Assembly (NCBI GenBank): GCA_041547565.1
Contig: JBFEUI010000038.1
Location: 1-22,469 of the forward strand
Direction of reading: 5' to 3'
Source of the DNA: JBFEUI01 sp041547565
GTDB taxonomy: Bacteria > Pseudomonadota > Gammaproteobacteria > Thiohalomonadales > Thiohalomonadaceae
DNA length: 22,469 nucleotides
This document shows, piece after piece, positions 14,103 through 22,469 of the stretch. Positions within the stretch are counted from its first letter, which is position 1; each line of letters starts with the position of its first letter. A program made the translations under genes and the position numbers. The notes under the pieces are model-generated. The model was not told the origin of the DNA. It did no database searches and worked only from the letters and a program-made list of their open reading frames with translations.

Positions 14103-17100
14103 ATGCGCCGAGTTCTGCTGATTCTGCTTGTGTTGTGCTGTTCGTCCAGCCTTGTGGCGGCGGCGGAGGTGCGCATCGGCGTGCTGGCAAAGCGCGGAGA
14201 TGAGCGCACAGTCACCCGCTGGCAGCCCACTGCCGAGTATCTCAGCCGAGAAGTTTCCGGTCATCGTTTTCGCGTGGTGCCGCTCGATTTCGAGGAGATC
14301 GGACCGGCGGTGGCCGCCGCCGATATCGACTTTCTGCTTGCCAACTCCGGTATCTATGTCGAGTTTGAAAAGCGCTATGGTGTGGGGCGTATCGCCACCC
14401 TGCGCAACCGCAACGGCGACCGGGGCTATACCCGCTTCGGCGGTGTGATCTTTACCCGTGCCGGGCGCGATGACATCAACACCCTGGCAGACCTCGTCGG
14501 CAAGCGTTTCGCCGCGGTCAAGGAGAACTCCCTCGGCGGCTACCTGATGGCCTGGCGTGAGATGGCACAGCAGGGCATTGTGCCGAGCGAAGACACCACG
14601 CTGCAGTTCGCCGGTACCCACGATGCGGTGGTGGATGCGGTGCTGCGTGGCGAGGCCGATGCCGGTACGGTGCGCACCGACACCCTGGAGGTTATGAGTC
14701 GCGAGGGACACATAGACCTGGCCCGGATCAAGGTGATCAACCCCCAGCAGTACCCTGACTTCTCTTACCTTTGCAGTACCCGGCTCTACCCGGAGTGGCC
14801 GTTTGCCCGGTTGCCCCACACACCCGAAACGCTCAGTCACGCCGTAGCCACGGCGCTGCTGCGCATGCCGTCCGACAGCTCCGCCGCCCAGGCCGCTCAG
14901 ATCAGAGGCTGGACCGTGCCGCGTAACTACCAGCCGGTGCATGAGCTGATGCGTGAGCTGCGCGTCGGTCCCTATGCCGATTTGGGGCGGATCACCTTCA
15001 GGGACGTGCTCTACAACTACTGGCACTGGCTGTTGCTCACCCTGCTGATACTCATGCTGTTGAGTGCCGCCACTGCCTATGTTACCCGCCTCAACCTGCG
15101 CCTGCGCGAGGCGGAACGTGAGCTGCTTGAGGCACGCGACAACTTGACGCAAAAGGTGCGTGAACGCACCGCCGAGCTGGAGGAGAGCCATCGACGCCTG
15201 GAGCGCATCAGTCGTGACTGGAATGACGCTTTCGATGCAATACGCGATCCCATCTTTATCCATGATGCCGAGATGCGCATCGTGCAGGCCAATCCCGCCT
15301 ACTGCGAGCGGGCAGGCCACTCACTGGAGCAGATACTGGGTCGCCCCTACTACGAGTTCTTCCCCAGGCGGGACGGGCCTCTGCCGGCATGTGAAATATT
15401 TCCCGAACAGCTGCAGCAGCAGGGCGATGAGGTGCAGCTGGATAGTGGCGAGGTGTTTGTCTCCCGCTCCTTCGGTATCTGGCGTGCCGACAATACGGTA
15501 CAGCATGCCATCCACATCCTGGATGATGTCACGGCGGAACGCCGTGCCGAGGCGCACCGGCGTACCCTGAGCCGAGCGGTGGAGCAGACCGCCGAGGGGG
15601 TGTTGATCCTGGATCGCAACCGGCATGTGCTTTACTGCAATCCCGGTATGAAGCGTCTGCTTGAACGCAAACCCGATAATGCCAACGAAGACCCGACACT
15701 GGCCGATGTGGAAGAGCTGGTTGTCGCCCATTTTACCGAACCGCTGCGGCAGCTGTTTGCGGAGGCGGAGCAAAATAACAGTGCCTCCGGCGAGATGGAG
15801 CTACAGTTGTTTGGCCGGGGCAGCAAGCCGGTATTCCTCACTGTCGGCTGCATCCATGATGAAGGCAGTGAGATAGAGGGGTATGTACTGACTGCGCTGG
15901 ACCTTAGTGAGGTGAGGCGGGCGGAGCAGGCGCTGACTTTTCGCATCGGTTTTGAATCGGTGATCGCGGTGATTGCCTCTCGCCTGGTCAATATCGAGCC
16001 GGAACAGCTCGATAATGAGATTGATGATGTGCTGCGCCGCCTGGGCGAGTTTGCCGGGGCGGATCGCGCCTACCTGTTTGACTACGATAGCGAGGCCGAC
16101 ACCATCAGCAACAGCCACGAGTGGTGTGCGCAGGGTGTAGCGCCCCAGAGCGCCTCGCTGCAACAACTGCCGCTTGATTCATTTCCCTGGTTGCGAGCGA
16201 AGTTTTTTGCGGCCGAGGCGGTGGTGGTGCCGGATGTGGCACAACTGCCCGATGAGGCGGCGTTCGAGCGTGATGAGTTTCAGCGTGAAGCGATTCGCTC
16301 GCTGCTCAACGTGCCGCTGTACTACGGCGGCAATTTTTCCGGTTTCATCGGTTTTGACAACGTGGCGCAGCAGCGTGACTGGGCCGAGGAGAATGTGCGT
16401 CTGCTACGTACCGCGGGCGAGATTATTATCAACAGCCTGGCGCGGATACGGGCACTGGGTAATTTGCAACAAAGCGAGGCAAGCCTGGCGGCTGCACAGC
16501 ACATTGCCCACATCGGCAACTGGGACTGGGACATCGTTGGCGGTACCCTCTCCTGGTCCGATGAGATTTATCGTATTTTCGGCATGGAGCCGCAGCAGTT
16601 CGGCGCCACCTATGAGGCCTTCCTGGCCTCGGTCCATCCCGATGATCGCCAGTTCGTCGTTGATGAGGTAAATGATGCGGTGGCGGGGAACAAGGAGTAC
16701 GCCATCGATCACCGTATCGTACGTCGCGACGGCAGCGAGCGCATCGTCCACGAGGTCGGTGCCGTGGAGTTTGGCGATAAAGGGGAAGCGCTGCGTATGA
16801 TCGGCACGGTTCAGGATGTAACCGAACTGCGCCAGGCGGAGCGGGAAACCCAGCGGCTCAATCGTGCGCTGCGTACCCTCAGCCTGTGCAACACTGCCCT
16901 GGTCCACGCCGAGCAGGAGCAGACGCTGATGGAGGACATCTGCAATATACTGATCGGACACGGCGGTTACCGTTTTGCCTGGGTGGGCTATGTGCAAAAG
17001 GCTAAGAGTCGAATGATAAGGCCGGTCGCCCATGCCGGTTTTGAACGCGGCTTTCTCGACACGCTGCGGTTCACCTGGGCTGATGATGCGAACGGACAGC

Positions 17101-18398
17101 ATCCTGCCGGACATGCGGTGCGGGAGGAGGCAACCTTTATTGCCCGCGATATAGCGGCCAGTGCGGATGTTAGCCCCTGGCGTGAACAGGCACTGCAGCG
17201 GGGTTATGCATCGGTGATTGCGCTGCCGCTGAGATCGGAAAGCGAGGTGCTCGGTGTGATCACCATCGATTCGTCCGAGCCCGATGCCTTCGATCAGGCT
17301 GAACAGCGTCTGCTGGAGGAGATGGCCGATGACCTGGCATTCGGGATCAGGACCCTGCGCAGCAAGGCTGAACGGGTACGCGCCGAACTGGCACTAAAAA
17401 TAACCGAAGAGCGTTACGAGGAGCTGTATGAAAACGCACCCAACGCCTACCTTTCCGTCTCGGCCACTGATGGCAGTCTGATACAGTTCAATCAGGCGCT
17501 GTGCGATATCCTCGGCTATGATCGTGAAACGCTGGCGCTGATGAAGGTGTTTGAGCTCTATGCCGACACCGATGACGGCCTGATTAAGGCGAAAAAGCTG
17601 TTTGCAGATTTCAAGCATGGCAAGGGTGTGCGTGATGTGGAGTTGCAGATGCACCATGCAGCCGGCTACCCGGTGTGGGTGAGTGTCAGTATCGACCCGG
17701 TGACGAATGAACAGGGACGGGTGGTGGAGAGCCGTTCCATGATTATCGATATTTCGGCACGCAAGCGTGCCGAGGAGGAGCGCAGCCATTTTGCCGGGCA
17801 GTTGCAGCGTTCACTGCTGCAGACTATCCGTGCCATCGCTCTGACCATTGAGAAGCGCGATCCCTATACGGCCGGTCATCAGGAGCGGGTGGCCGATCTT
17901 GCCGTGGCAATAGGCAGGGAAATGGGCCTGGATGAGCAGCGCCTGGAGGGGCTGCGGCTGGGAGCGGTGATTCACGATATCGGCAAGATATCGGTGCCCT
18001 CCGAGATACTCAACCGTCCCGGCAGGCTGGAACCCGAGCTGTTTCGCATCATTCAGTCGCACCCGGTCATTGGTTACGATATCGTCAAGGAGATCGACTT
18101 TCCCTGGCCGCTGGCCAAGATGGTGGTGCAGCACCACGAGCGCCTCAACGGCAGCGGTTATCCCAAAGGTCTGAAGGGGAGTGAACTGTTGCTCGAGTCC
18201 CGCATCCTGATGGTGGCCGATGTACTTGAGGCGATGGCCTCACACCGTCCCTATCGCGCCGCACTGGGCATAGACATCGCCCTGCGGGAGATAGAGAAGG
18301 GTAAGGGTGAGCTGTACGATGCCGAGGTGGTGGAGGCCTGCCTGAGCCTGTTCCGCGATAAGGGTATGACAATGGAGGCGGGTCCACGCTATACCTAG
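14103..18398 (+). CDS. PhnD-like sensor with PAS, GAF and HD-GYP domains (putative cyclic di-GMP phosphodiesterase)
   Basis: This 1431-residue membrane sensor starts with a signal peptide (residues 1-20) and a PhnD-like periplasmic ligand-binding domain (about 20-290). A transmembrane helix lies at about 303-326 and a coiled coil at 335-370. The cytoplasmic order is PAS (370-485), PAS (485-610), GAF (612-780), PAS (790-918), GAF (920-1090), PAS (1095-1225) and HD-GYP (1233-1428). The HD-GYP domain has GHQERV, HDIGK (about 1290) and HHERLNGSGYP ending near 1353, so it is likely catalytically competent. HD-GYP enzymes hydrolyse cyclic di-GMP. PhnD-type domains bind phosphate-like oxyanions or other small ligands; the ligand here is unknown. 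A GGAAAGGA ribosome-binding site precedes the ATG. A GGDEF gene follows in the same direction. Confidence 0.92.
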   Translation: MRRVLLILLVLCCSSSLVAAAEVRIGVLAKRGDERTVTRWQPTAEYLSREVSGHRFRVVPLDFEEIGPAVAAADIDFLLANSGIYVEFEKRYGVGRIATLRNRNGDRGYTRFGGVIFTRAGRDDINTLADLVGKRFAAVKENSLGGYLMAWREMAQQGIVPSEDTTLQFAGTHDAVVDAVLRGEADAGTVRTDTLEVMSREGHIDLARIKVINPQQYPDFSYLCSTRLYPEWPFARLPHTPETLSHAVATALLRMPSDSSAAQAAQIRGWTVPRNYQPVHELMRELRVGPYADLGRITFRDVLYNYWHWLLLTLLILMLLSAATAYVTRLNLRLREAERELLEARDNLTQKVRERTAELEESHRRLERISRDWNDAFDAIRDPIFIHDAEMRIVQANPAYCERAGHSLEQILGRPYYEFFPRRDGPLPACEIFPEQLQQQGDEVQLDSGEVFVSRSFGIWRADNTVQHAIHILDDVTAERRAEAHRRTLSRAVEQTAEGVLILDRNRHVLYCNPGMKRLLERKPDNANEDPTLADVEELVVAHFTEPLRQLFAEAEQNNSASGEMELQLFGRGSKPVFLTVGCIHDEGSEIEGYVLTALDLSEVRRAEQALTFRIGFESVIAVIASRLVNIEPEQLDNEIDDVLRRLGEFAGADRAYLFDYDSEADTISNSHEWCAQGVAPQSASLQQLPLDSFPWLRAKFFAAEAVVVPDVAQLPDEAAFERDEFQREAIRSLLNVPLYYGGNFSGFIGFDNVAQQRDWAEENVRLLRTAGEIIINSLARIRALGNLQQSEASLAAAQHIAHIGNWDWDIVGGTLSWSDEIYRIFGMEPQQFGATYEAFLASVHPDDRQFVVDEVNDAVAGNKEYAIDHRIVRRDGSERIVHEVGAVEFGDKGEALRMIGTVQDVTELRQAERETQRLNRALRTLSLCNTALVHAEQEQTLMEDICNILIGHGGYRFAWVGYVQKAKSRMIRPVAHAGFERGFLDTLRFTWADDANGQHPAGHAVREEATFIARDIAASADVSPWREQALQRGYASVIALPLRSESEVLGVITIDSSEPDAFDQAEQRLLEEMADDLAFGIRTLRSKAERVRAELALKITEERYEELYENAPNAYLSVSATDGSLIQFNQALCDILGYDRETLALMKVFELYADTDDGLIKAKKLFADFKHGKGVRDVELQMHHAAGYPVWVSVSIDPVTNEQGRVVESRSMIIDISARKRAEEERSHFAGQLQRSLLQTIRAIALTIEKRDPYTAGHQERVADLAVAIGREMGLDEQRLEGLRLGAVIHDIGKISVPSEILNRPGRLEPELFRIIQSHPVIGYDIVKEIDFPWPLAKMVVQHHERLNGSGYPKGLKGSELLLESRILMVADVLEAMASHRPYRAALGIDIALREIEKGKGELYDAEVVEACLSLFRDKGMTMEAGPRYT

Positions 18399-18478
18399 GG
18401 CTAACGGAGTGACGGCGTTTGCCATTGGCTCAATCCGTGAAAATATCATGTTGTATTTCTGTTAAGTGCATTCCGTAT

Positions 18479-18506
18479 TTGAATGCCGGGTAATAGACAT
18501 TAATAG
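18479..18506 (+). promoter_or_regulatory. Candidate sigma-70 promoter for the GGDEF gene
   Basis: TTGAAT (18479-18484) and TAATAG (18501-18506) are spaced by 16 bp, in the gap between the HD-GYP and GGDEF genes. If real, it gives the cyclase its own transcription start about 100 bp before the preferred start codon. This is a prediction by eye. Confidence 0.35.
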
Positions 18507-18618
18507 ACGATATTGTTAGGTTTTACCGGTGACGGTCGTTTGCCGGCTGGTACCCGCCTGAATGTTACGGAAGACATTGTTCATCTTTTGGGGTGACAGG
18601 GAATACAAGTCCAAACCC

Positions 18619-19752
18619 ATGAAAATCTCTCAACGCTACCGCTTTTTCGTTGTTGCAGCGCTCATCCTGATCCCGCTGGCCAGCATCATGGCATTCGCCC
18701 TGAACGCCACCTATTCACCCGTATTCAAAACGGTAGACAATATCTTCTTTGAGTCGGTGGACGAGATGATGCCGCTGGTGCATCTGGGCAATGCCCTGCA
18801 CAAGGTGGCGATGCCGCCCAACGACTATCTGATAAACGGCGATCCGCTGGAGCGTGAAAGATGGCGTAGCCGGGTGCGCGAGGTCGAGATGCGTTTTGAT
18901 ATGGTGCGCTCGCGCCTGCACCGAGAGGAGGAGAAGGAGAGGCTCAACGCGCTGTTTGTGTTGTGGCAGCAGAGAAAGCGCGAGGGAGAGCGGATTCTTA
19001 ACAGTGACATTGCCGGCAATGAACAGGCGCTGGCGCAATTGATGATGCGCTTTGACCGGGGTATCTACAACATCGTCGCCCGCATTGACGAAATGCATGC
19101 CGAGATCCATGCGTTGATCAACGTCGAGTATGCGCGGGCGCAGCAATTCAAACAGAATGCGCTCATGGCAACAGTCGTGGTGTTGATCGTGTCGCTGGTT
19201 GCCGGGTTTATCGCCAGCATCTATCTGGGCCGTGAGCGCCAGCGGTTGATGATGCTGTCGGAACAGGACCCCCTGACCGGTATTCGCAACCGGCGCGCCC
19301 TCGACATGAAGCTGCATATGATGTCGCAGGAGTCATCAGCGATGGACGATTCCTTCTATTCGGTGCTGATGATGGATATCGACCATTTCAAGCGTATAAA
19401 TGATGAACACGGCCACCATAGCGGTGATGATGTACTGCGCCACTTCGCCGGGCTGGTGGAGCAGAATATGCGTACCGGTGATTTTTTTGCCCGCTGGGGT
19501 GGCGAGGAGTTTGTGCTGTTGCTGCCGGACACTGAAAAGTCGGTCGCCCTCAAGATTGCCGAGCGTATCAGGCAGGCGGTACATAACACTCCTGCGATAG
19601 GCATTGATGATAGTGATATTCTCATGACCGTCAGTATCGGCGGCAGCAGCTGGCCGGAGCACGGCGAGGAGTACGGCGAGGTGATCAGGCTGGCGGACAA
19701 GGCGCTCTACGCGGCGAAAAACAGCGGCCGCAACTGTGTTGTCTTTGCCTGA
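18619..19752 (+). CDS. Membrane-bound diguanylate cyclase (GGDEF domain)
   Basis: From ATG 18619 the protein has 377 residues. It has an N-terminal transmembrane helix (about 8-30), a helical periplasmic sensor region (about 31-178) like a four-helix bundle, a second transmembrane helix (about 180-205) and a C-terminal GGDEF domain (about 215-377). The active site reads GGEEF at 294-298. An RTGD inhibitory I-site lies five residues upstream, so cyclic di-GMP synthesis with product feedback is expected. An in-frame ATG at 18562 would add 19 residues. Neither start has a good ribosome-binding site; 18619 was chosen because the membrane helix then begins naturally. It lies next to the HD-GYP gene, with the opposite predicted activity, and its stop codon is 6 bp from the convergent hydrolase gene. 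Confidence 0.9.
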   Translation: MKISQRYRFFVVAALILIPLASIMAFALNATYSPVFKTVDNIFFESVDEMMPLVHLGNALHKVAMPPNDYLINGDPLERERWRSRVREVEMRFDMVRSRLHREEEKERLNALFVLWQQRKREGERILNSDIAGNEQALAQLMMRFDRGIYNIVARIDEMHAEIHALINVEYARAQQFKQNALMATVVVLIVSLVAGFIASIYLGRERQRLMMLSEQDPLTGIRNRRALDMKLHMMSQESSAMDDSFYSVLMMDIDHFKRINDEHGHHSGDDVLRHFAGLVEQNMRTGDFFARWGGEEFVLLLPDTEKSVALKIAERIRQAVHNTPAIGIDDSDILMTVSIGGSSWPEHGEEYGEVIRLADKALYAAKNSGRNCVVFA

Positions 19753-19758
19753 TGGCAG

Positions 19759-20907
19759 CTAGTTGCCAATGGCAATCAGTGGGACCCGCATTTCCGCCTC
19801 GCTGAGGCCGCCGTGGACACCAATCTGCGCAAAGGGGCGCTCGTTGACAATGCGGTCCTTGATCACGTAATTCCCTTTCATCAGCAGCGCATAATCACCT
19901 ATCCGGTGCCTAAGTTCAGGGTGTGCCGTCCCCACACCGAACAGTCCCTGTTCGATCAGGTGCTGACTGTCATGCAGTTCGCAGGCGTGGGAGAGGTTCG
20001 CCTCGATGTAGCGCTCAAAACGCTCGTGCTGCGTGGCATGCACATAACAAAAGGCGGCACGCGGTTCACCGCACAGCGGCAGGGTGAGGCAATCGCGCAG
20101 TTCCGGGTGCGCATCGAGGTGGATGGTGTGCGCCGCGTCGGTGTCGATCAGTCCGTGGTCGGCGGTGACAAGCAGCGTGGCATTGTGCTGCCGGCAACTG
20201 TCGGCAAGGCGCTGGGCGCAACGGTCCAGTTCGGCAAAGTGCGTGGCGACGGCATCGCTGTCGATGCCGTTAATGTGCGCCAGGCCGTCGAACTCCGCCC
20301 AGTAGGCAATCACCAGCTTGCGCTTTCCGTCGGCAATGAGTCGGTTGATCTCCTGCAGCATGGTCTCCAGGTCCGTGTGGCCGTGCCGCTGTGCCGTACC
20401 GCACATCGCCAAGCTGTAGACCGAATCGCTGATGTAGGCGGGATTGACGACATGGGCCTCCACCTCCGCGCCGTTTAGCATCGAGGGCTGGCCGATAAGT
20501 TGTTGCGGTGTGATGTCGGCCTGGGCAAAACCGGCACCTCTGAAGCGGGGTGTGAACGGTAGCACGGTGGCCACACAGCCCAGTTCGCGAAACCAGGTGA
20601 ACCAGCCGGTGATGGCATGTTGCTGCGGCCCGGCGCCGGTGTAGAAGCTGGTGATGGCGCTGGCCGTGGTGCTGGGAAAGACCGAGCTGAGTGTCGCCAG
20701 CCTGTGGTGGTAGAGAAAGCTGTCGGGATGCCGTTCGAGGTAGTCATTGCCCAGCCCGTCGATGATCCACAGCACCACGGGTACGTCGTTGAAGTTTTCC
20801 CCGGTCAGGGCATTGAGGGGGTGGTAGTGCCCGGTGGCAAGGCCCAACGGCCTGCCTATTGAGGCCATCAGGTTGATGATGCTCCGGCTGTAATCGGGTA
20901 ATAGCAT
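19759..20907 (-). CDS. Alkaline-phosphatase-superfamily hydrolase (type I phosphodiesterase/nucleotide pyrophosphatase family)
   Basis: The 382-residue protein carries the metal- and nucleophile-site pattern of the type I phosphodiesterase/nucleotide pyrophosphatase family. WIIDGLGND (about residues 47-55) gives a metal aspartate and FPSTTASAITSFYTG (about 77-91) the nucleophilic threonine. EFDGLAHINGID (about 206-217) and TADHGLID (about 247-254) supply further metal ligands. There is no signal peptide, so it appears cytoplasmic. The substrate is unknown; family members cleave phosphodiesters, phosphonates or nucleotide pyrophosphates. The ATG follows the stop codon of the MscS-like gene without a gap (TAG then ATG), with AGGAG inside the end of that gene, so the two are almost certainly co-transcribed and translationally coupled. 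Confidence 0.85.
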   Translation of the reverse strand: MLLPDYSRSIINLMASIGRPLGLATGHYHPLNALTGENFNDVPVVLWIIDGLGNDYLERHPDSFLYHHRLATLSSVFPSTTASAITSFYTGAGPQQHAITGWFTWFRELGCVATVLPFTPRFRGAGFAQADITPQQLIGQPSMLNGAEVEAHVVNPAYISDSVYSLAMCGTAQRHGHTDLETMLQEINRLIADGKRKLVIAYWAEFDGLAHINGIDSDAVATHFAELDRCAQRLADSCRQHNATLLVTADHGLIDTDAAHTIHLDAHPELRDCLTLPLCGEPRAAFCYVHATQHERFERYIEANLSHACELHDSQHLIEQGLFGVGTAHPELRHRIGDYALLMKGNYVIKDRIVNERPFAQIGVHGGLSEAEMRVPLIAIGN

Positions 20908-21987
20908 CTACTCCTGCACGCTGCCGGGGAGCGACTTGATGTAGACGTCCTGTTTGGCATAGGGGATCTCGATCCCCTCCTGCCGGAAGCGCTTGTAGAC
21001 CGCACCGTTGAGCGAGTCGAGGATACGCCCGCGCAGGCTCGGCTCGTCGACCCAGCCGAGTAGCTCGAAATCGAGGCTGGAGGCGCCAAAGGTGCGAAAA
21101 CGTACCCTTGGCTCCGGGTTGTCGCACACCCCTTCATCCTGCTGCGCCACGTCCATCAGCACCGCGCGCACCTGATCGATATCCGAGCCGTAGGCCACGC
21201 CCACCTTCAGGCGAATACGGAACTTTTTATGCGGACCGCCCGACTCGTTGATGACCTTGGTGTTGCCCATGATGGAGTTGGGAATGGTGACCTCCACATC
21301 ATCGCGTGTCAGCAGGCGCGTGCTGCGCAGGCCGATCTGTGTCACCTCGCCGCGCTCACCCGAATCGAGCACCACGTAGTCGCCTATCTGGTAGGGGGCG
21401 TCGGCCAGTATGAAGACGCCTGAGAAGAGGTTGGCCAGGGTGTCCTTGGCGGCAAAACCGATGGCGATACCGACGATACCGGCCGAGGCGAGCCAGGCGG
21501 TCATGTCGATGTTCCACGCGGTAAACAGGAAATAGATCGCGGCGCCGATGATGACCAGCAGTGCCAGATTCTCGAACAGCGGCAGGGTCTGGGAACGGAT
21601 GATGGCGAAGCGGTCGGGCGTGCCGCTCATGGCACGCAGGATCAGCCGCGCCAGTTGCAGCAGGAACAGTGTCCAGATCACCACCGCCACGCTCTTGAAC
21701 AGCGATAGCGTGGCCGTCTCCATGCTGCCCTCCAGTACCAGTACCGCTGCGATGGACAGGGCAACCAGAAACACGCTGGCGAAGGCCGGGCCACGCAACA
21801 GTTCCACCACGTGGTCATCGAAGAGGGTGCGGGTCTTTTTCAGGATGAGGTGCACCAGCCGGCTGAGTCCCCAGTTGACCAGCTTGGCGATAAAGTAACC
21901 GATGATAATGACGGCGATGGCCTGCAGGTAGGCGTGCTCGCCAAAGTAGCTGAGGTAGGGGTGGAGCCTGTCGATCAGTGTGTCCAT
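20908..21987 (-). CDS. MscS-family mechanosensitive ion channel
   Basis: The 359-residue protein has about five predicted membrane helices in its first 190 residues. The last is the glycine/alanine-rich pore helix (AGIVGIAIGFAAKDTLANLFSG, about 168-190). The MscS beta domain follows (GDYVVLDSGERGEV, IPNSIMGNTKVIN) and then the alpha/beta C-terminal domain. This is the small-conductance mechanosensitive channel fold, which releases solutes during hypo-osmotic stress; some relatives are gated by other signals. A GGAGA site lies 11 bp before the ATG. It is the first gene of a two-gene unit with the phosphodiesterase-like hydrolase. Confidence 0.93.
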   Translation of the reverse strand: MDTLIDRLHPYLSYFGEHAYLQAIAVIIIGYFIAKLVNWGLSRLVHLILKKTRTLFDDHVVELLRGPAFASVFLVALSIAAVLVLEGSMETATLSLFKSVAVVIWTLFLLQLARLILRAMSGTPDRFAIIRSQTLPLFENLALLVIIGAAIYFLFTAWNIDMTAWLASAGIVGIAIGFAAKDTLANLFSGVFILADAPYQIGDYVVLDSGERGEVTQIGLRSTRLLTRDDVEVTIPNSIMGNTKVINESGGPHKKFRIRLKVGVAYGSDIDQVRAVLMDVAQQDEGVCDNPEPRVRFRTFGASSLDFELLGWVDEPSLRGRILDSLNGAVYKRFRQEGIEIPYAKQDVYIKSLPGSVQE

Positions 21988-22077
21988 CAGTTGTCTGTTC
22001 TCCGCGTCGTCCGTTCAATCAGCGTATCTGTTGAGTGATTCTTAGCAATTAATGGCGCGGGGGCAAGTAGAAAAAAG

Positions 22078-22101
22078 AAAAGCCGCCCTTGGGCGGCTTT
22101 T
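22078..22101 (-). terminator. Intrinsic terminator of the right-edge gene
   Basis: An 11-bp perfect stem (AAAAGCCGCCC/GGGCGGCTTTT) with a 2-nt loop lies 27 bp beyond the stop codon of the minus-strand gene at the window edge. On that strand it is followed by a T-rich run (the A-rich stretch at 22071-22080). It separates that gene from the MscS gene. Confidence 0.9.
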
Positions 22102-22127
22102 CCAGGTACGACTTGCCTTTGCTTTGA

Positions 22128-22469
22128 TCAGGCGGCGTATTTCTCCTTCGCCTCCTTGGCCGCCTTCGCCTCCTCGGGGCTGTAGGCGGCACCGGACCAG
22201 AGCATCTCGTAGGCGATCTCCTCGTTGCCGTTCTCGCACAGGGCCAGCACATCCTTGAACAGGGGCTGGAAGGTCTGCGACTTGTGCGACTCCTCGTGTT
22301 CCTCGAAGCTGCGCCAGAAGGTGATGATCAGCGCCTCCTTGCCCTTCAGCGGGCTTTCGACCGCCTGGCCGACGGTGGAGCCCTCGTTGGAGATCATGCC
22401 GCTGTTGAGGGTGACGAAGCCGCCGACAAAGCCGGTCTCGGAGTGGTAGGTCTTGACGTTCTCGCACAG
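22128..22469 (-). CDS. Small protein, possibly ABM/dimeric alpha-beta barrel family (5' end missing)
   Basis: The frame is open to the right edge of the window, so the start lies outside; 113 residues are visible. An internal ATG at 22397 exists, but 24 in-frame codons precede it without a stop. The stretch KGKEALIITFWRSFEEHEES followed by FQPLFKDVL resembles the strand and helix around the conserved histidine region of antibiotic-biosynthesis-monooxygenase-like (dimeric alpha-beta barrel) proteins. The C-terminal 20 residues are rich in alanine, glutamate and lysine and probably form a helix. There is no signal peptide in the visible part. The family call is tentative and the substrate unknown. 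A terminator follows. Confidence 0.5.
   Translation of the reverse strand: MCENVKTYHSETGFVGGFVTLNSGMISNEGSTVGQAVESPLKGKEALIITFWRSFEEHEESHKSQTFQPLFKDVLALCENGNEEIAYEMLWSGAAYSPEEAKAAKEAKEKYAA

Noticed and set aside
18399..18618. Cyclic di-GMP riboswitch upstream of the GGDEF gene
   Set aside because: The gap was read for the conserved GEMM core and its two stems; neither is recognisable.

Overview
The window looks like a chromosomal segment of a sulfur-oxidising, probably autotrophic proteobacterium, most likely a gammaproteobacterium. The grounds are the APS reductase genes (aprB, aprA), a Qmo/Hdr-type electron-transfer operon (qmoA-qmoB-hdrC-hdrB), a CbbQ/NorQ-type AAA+ ATPase with a von Willebrand factor A partner, and large PAS/GAF/HD-GYP and GGDEF signalling proteins. 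All assignments come from reading motifs in the translated sequence. No database search was possible, so the taxon and the direction of sulfur metabolism (oxidative rather than reductive) are inferences.

Layout, left to right. Positions 1-2265 (+) hold the 3' end of aprB and a complete aprA, closed by a strong terminator. A palindromic intergenic repeat follows and seems to carry part of a promoter for a CxxxCC (YkgJ-like) cysteine-cluster protein (2490-3380, +), which has its own terminator. Next come a multi-pass membrane protein (3540-4280, +) and the tRNA methyltransferase TrmO (4316-5026, +). Convergent to these is the minus-strand operon qmoA-qmoB-hdrC-hdrB (10268 down to 5184). Its genes are tightly spaced, and two ribosome-binding sites lie in or next to the upstream gene's stop codon. 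Positions 10269-10878 form the only long non-coding stretch: palindromic candidate regulatory sites near qmoA, hairpins, and a nested inverted-repeat element ending just before the next gene. A MoxR-type ATPase (10879-11691, +) and a VWA-domain protein (11884-14001, +) follow, separated by another inverted repeat. Then come a 1431-residue PhnD-PAS-GAF-HD-GYP sensor (14103-18398, +) and a membrane GGDEF diguanylate cyclase (18619-19752, +). On the minus strand are an alkaline-phosphatase-superfamily hydrolase, an MscS channel, and a small partial protein running off the right edge.

How the genes work together: AprBA interconverts sulfite plus AMP and APS. QmoA/QmoB are HdrA-like flavoproteins that exchange electrons with APS reductase. 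HdrC and HdrB here stand where the membrane subunit QmoC is usually found, so electrons may go to a soluble thiol/disulfide or protein partner rather than directly to the quinone pool. The ATPase/VWA pair probably remodels or activates a metalloenzyme or RuBisCO encoded elsewhere. The HD-GYP and GGDEF proteins have opposing predicted activities on cyclic di-GMP and lie next to each other, which suggests a local signalling module.
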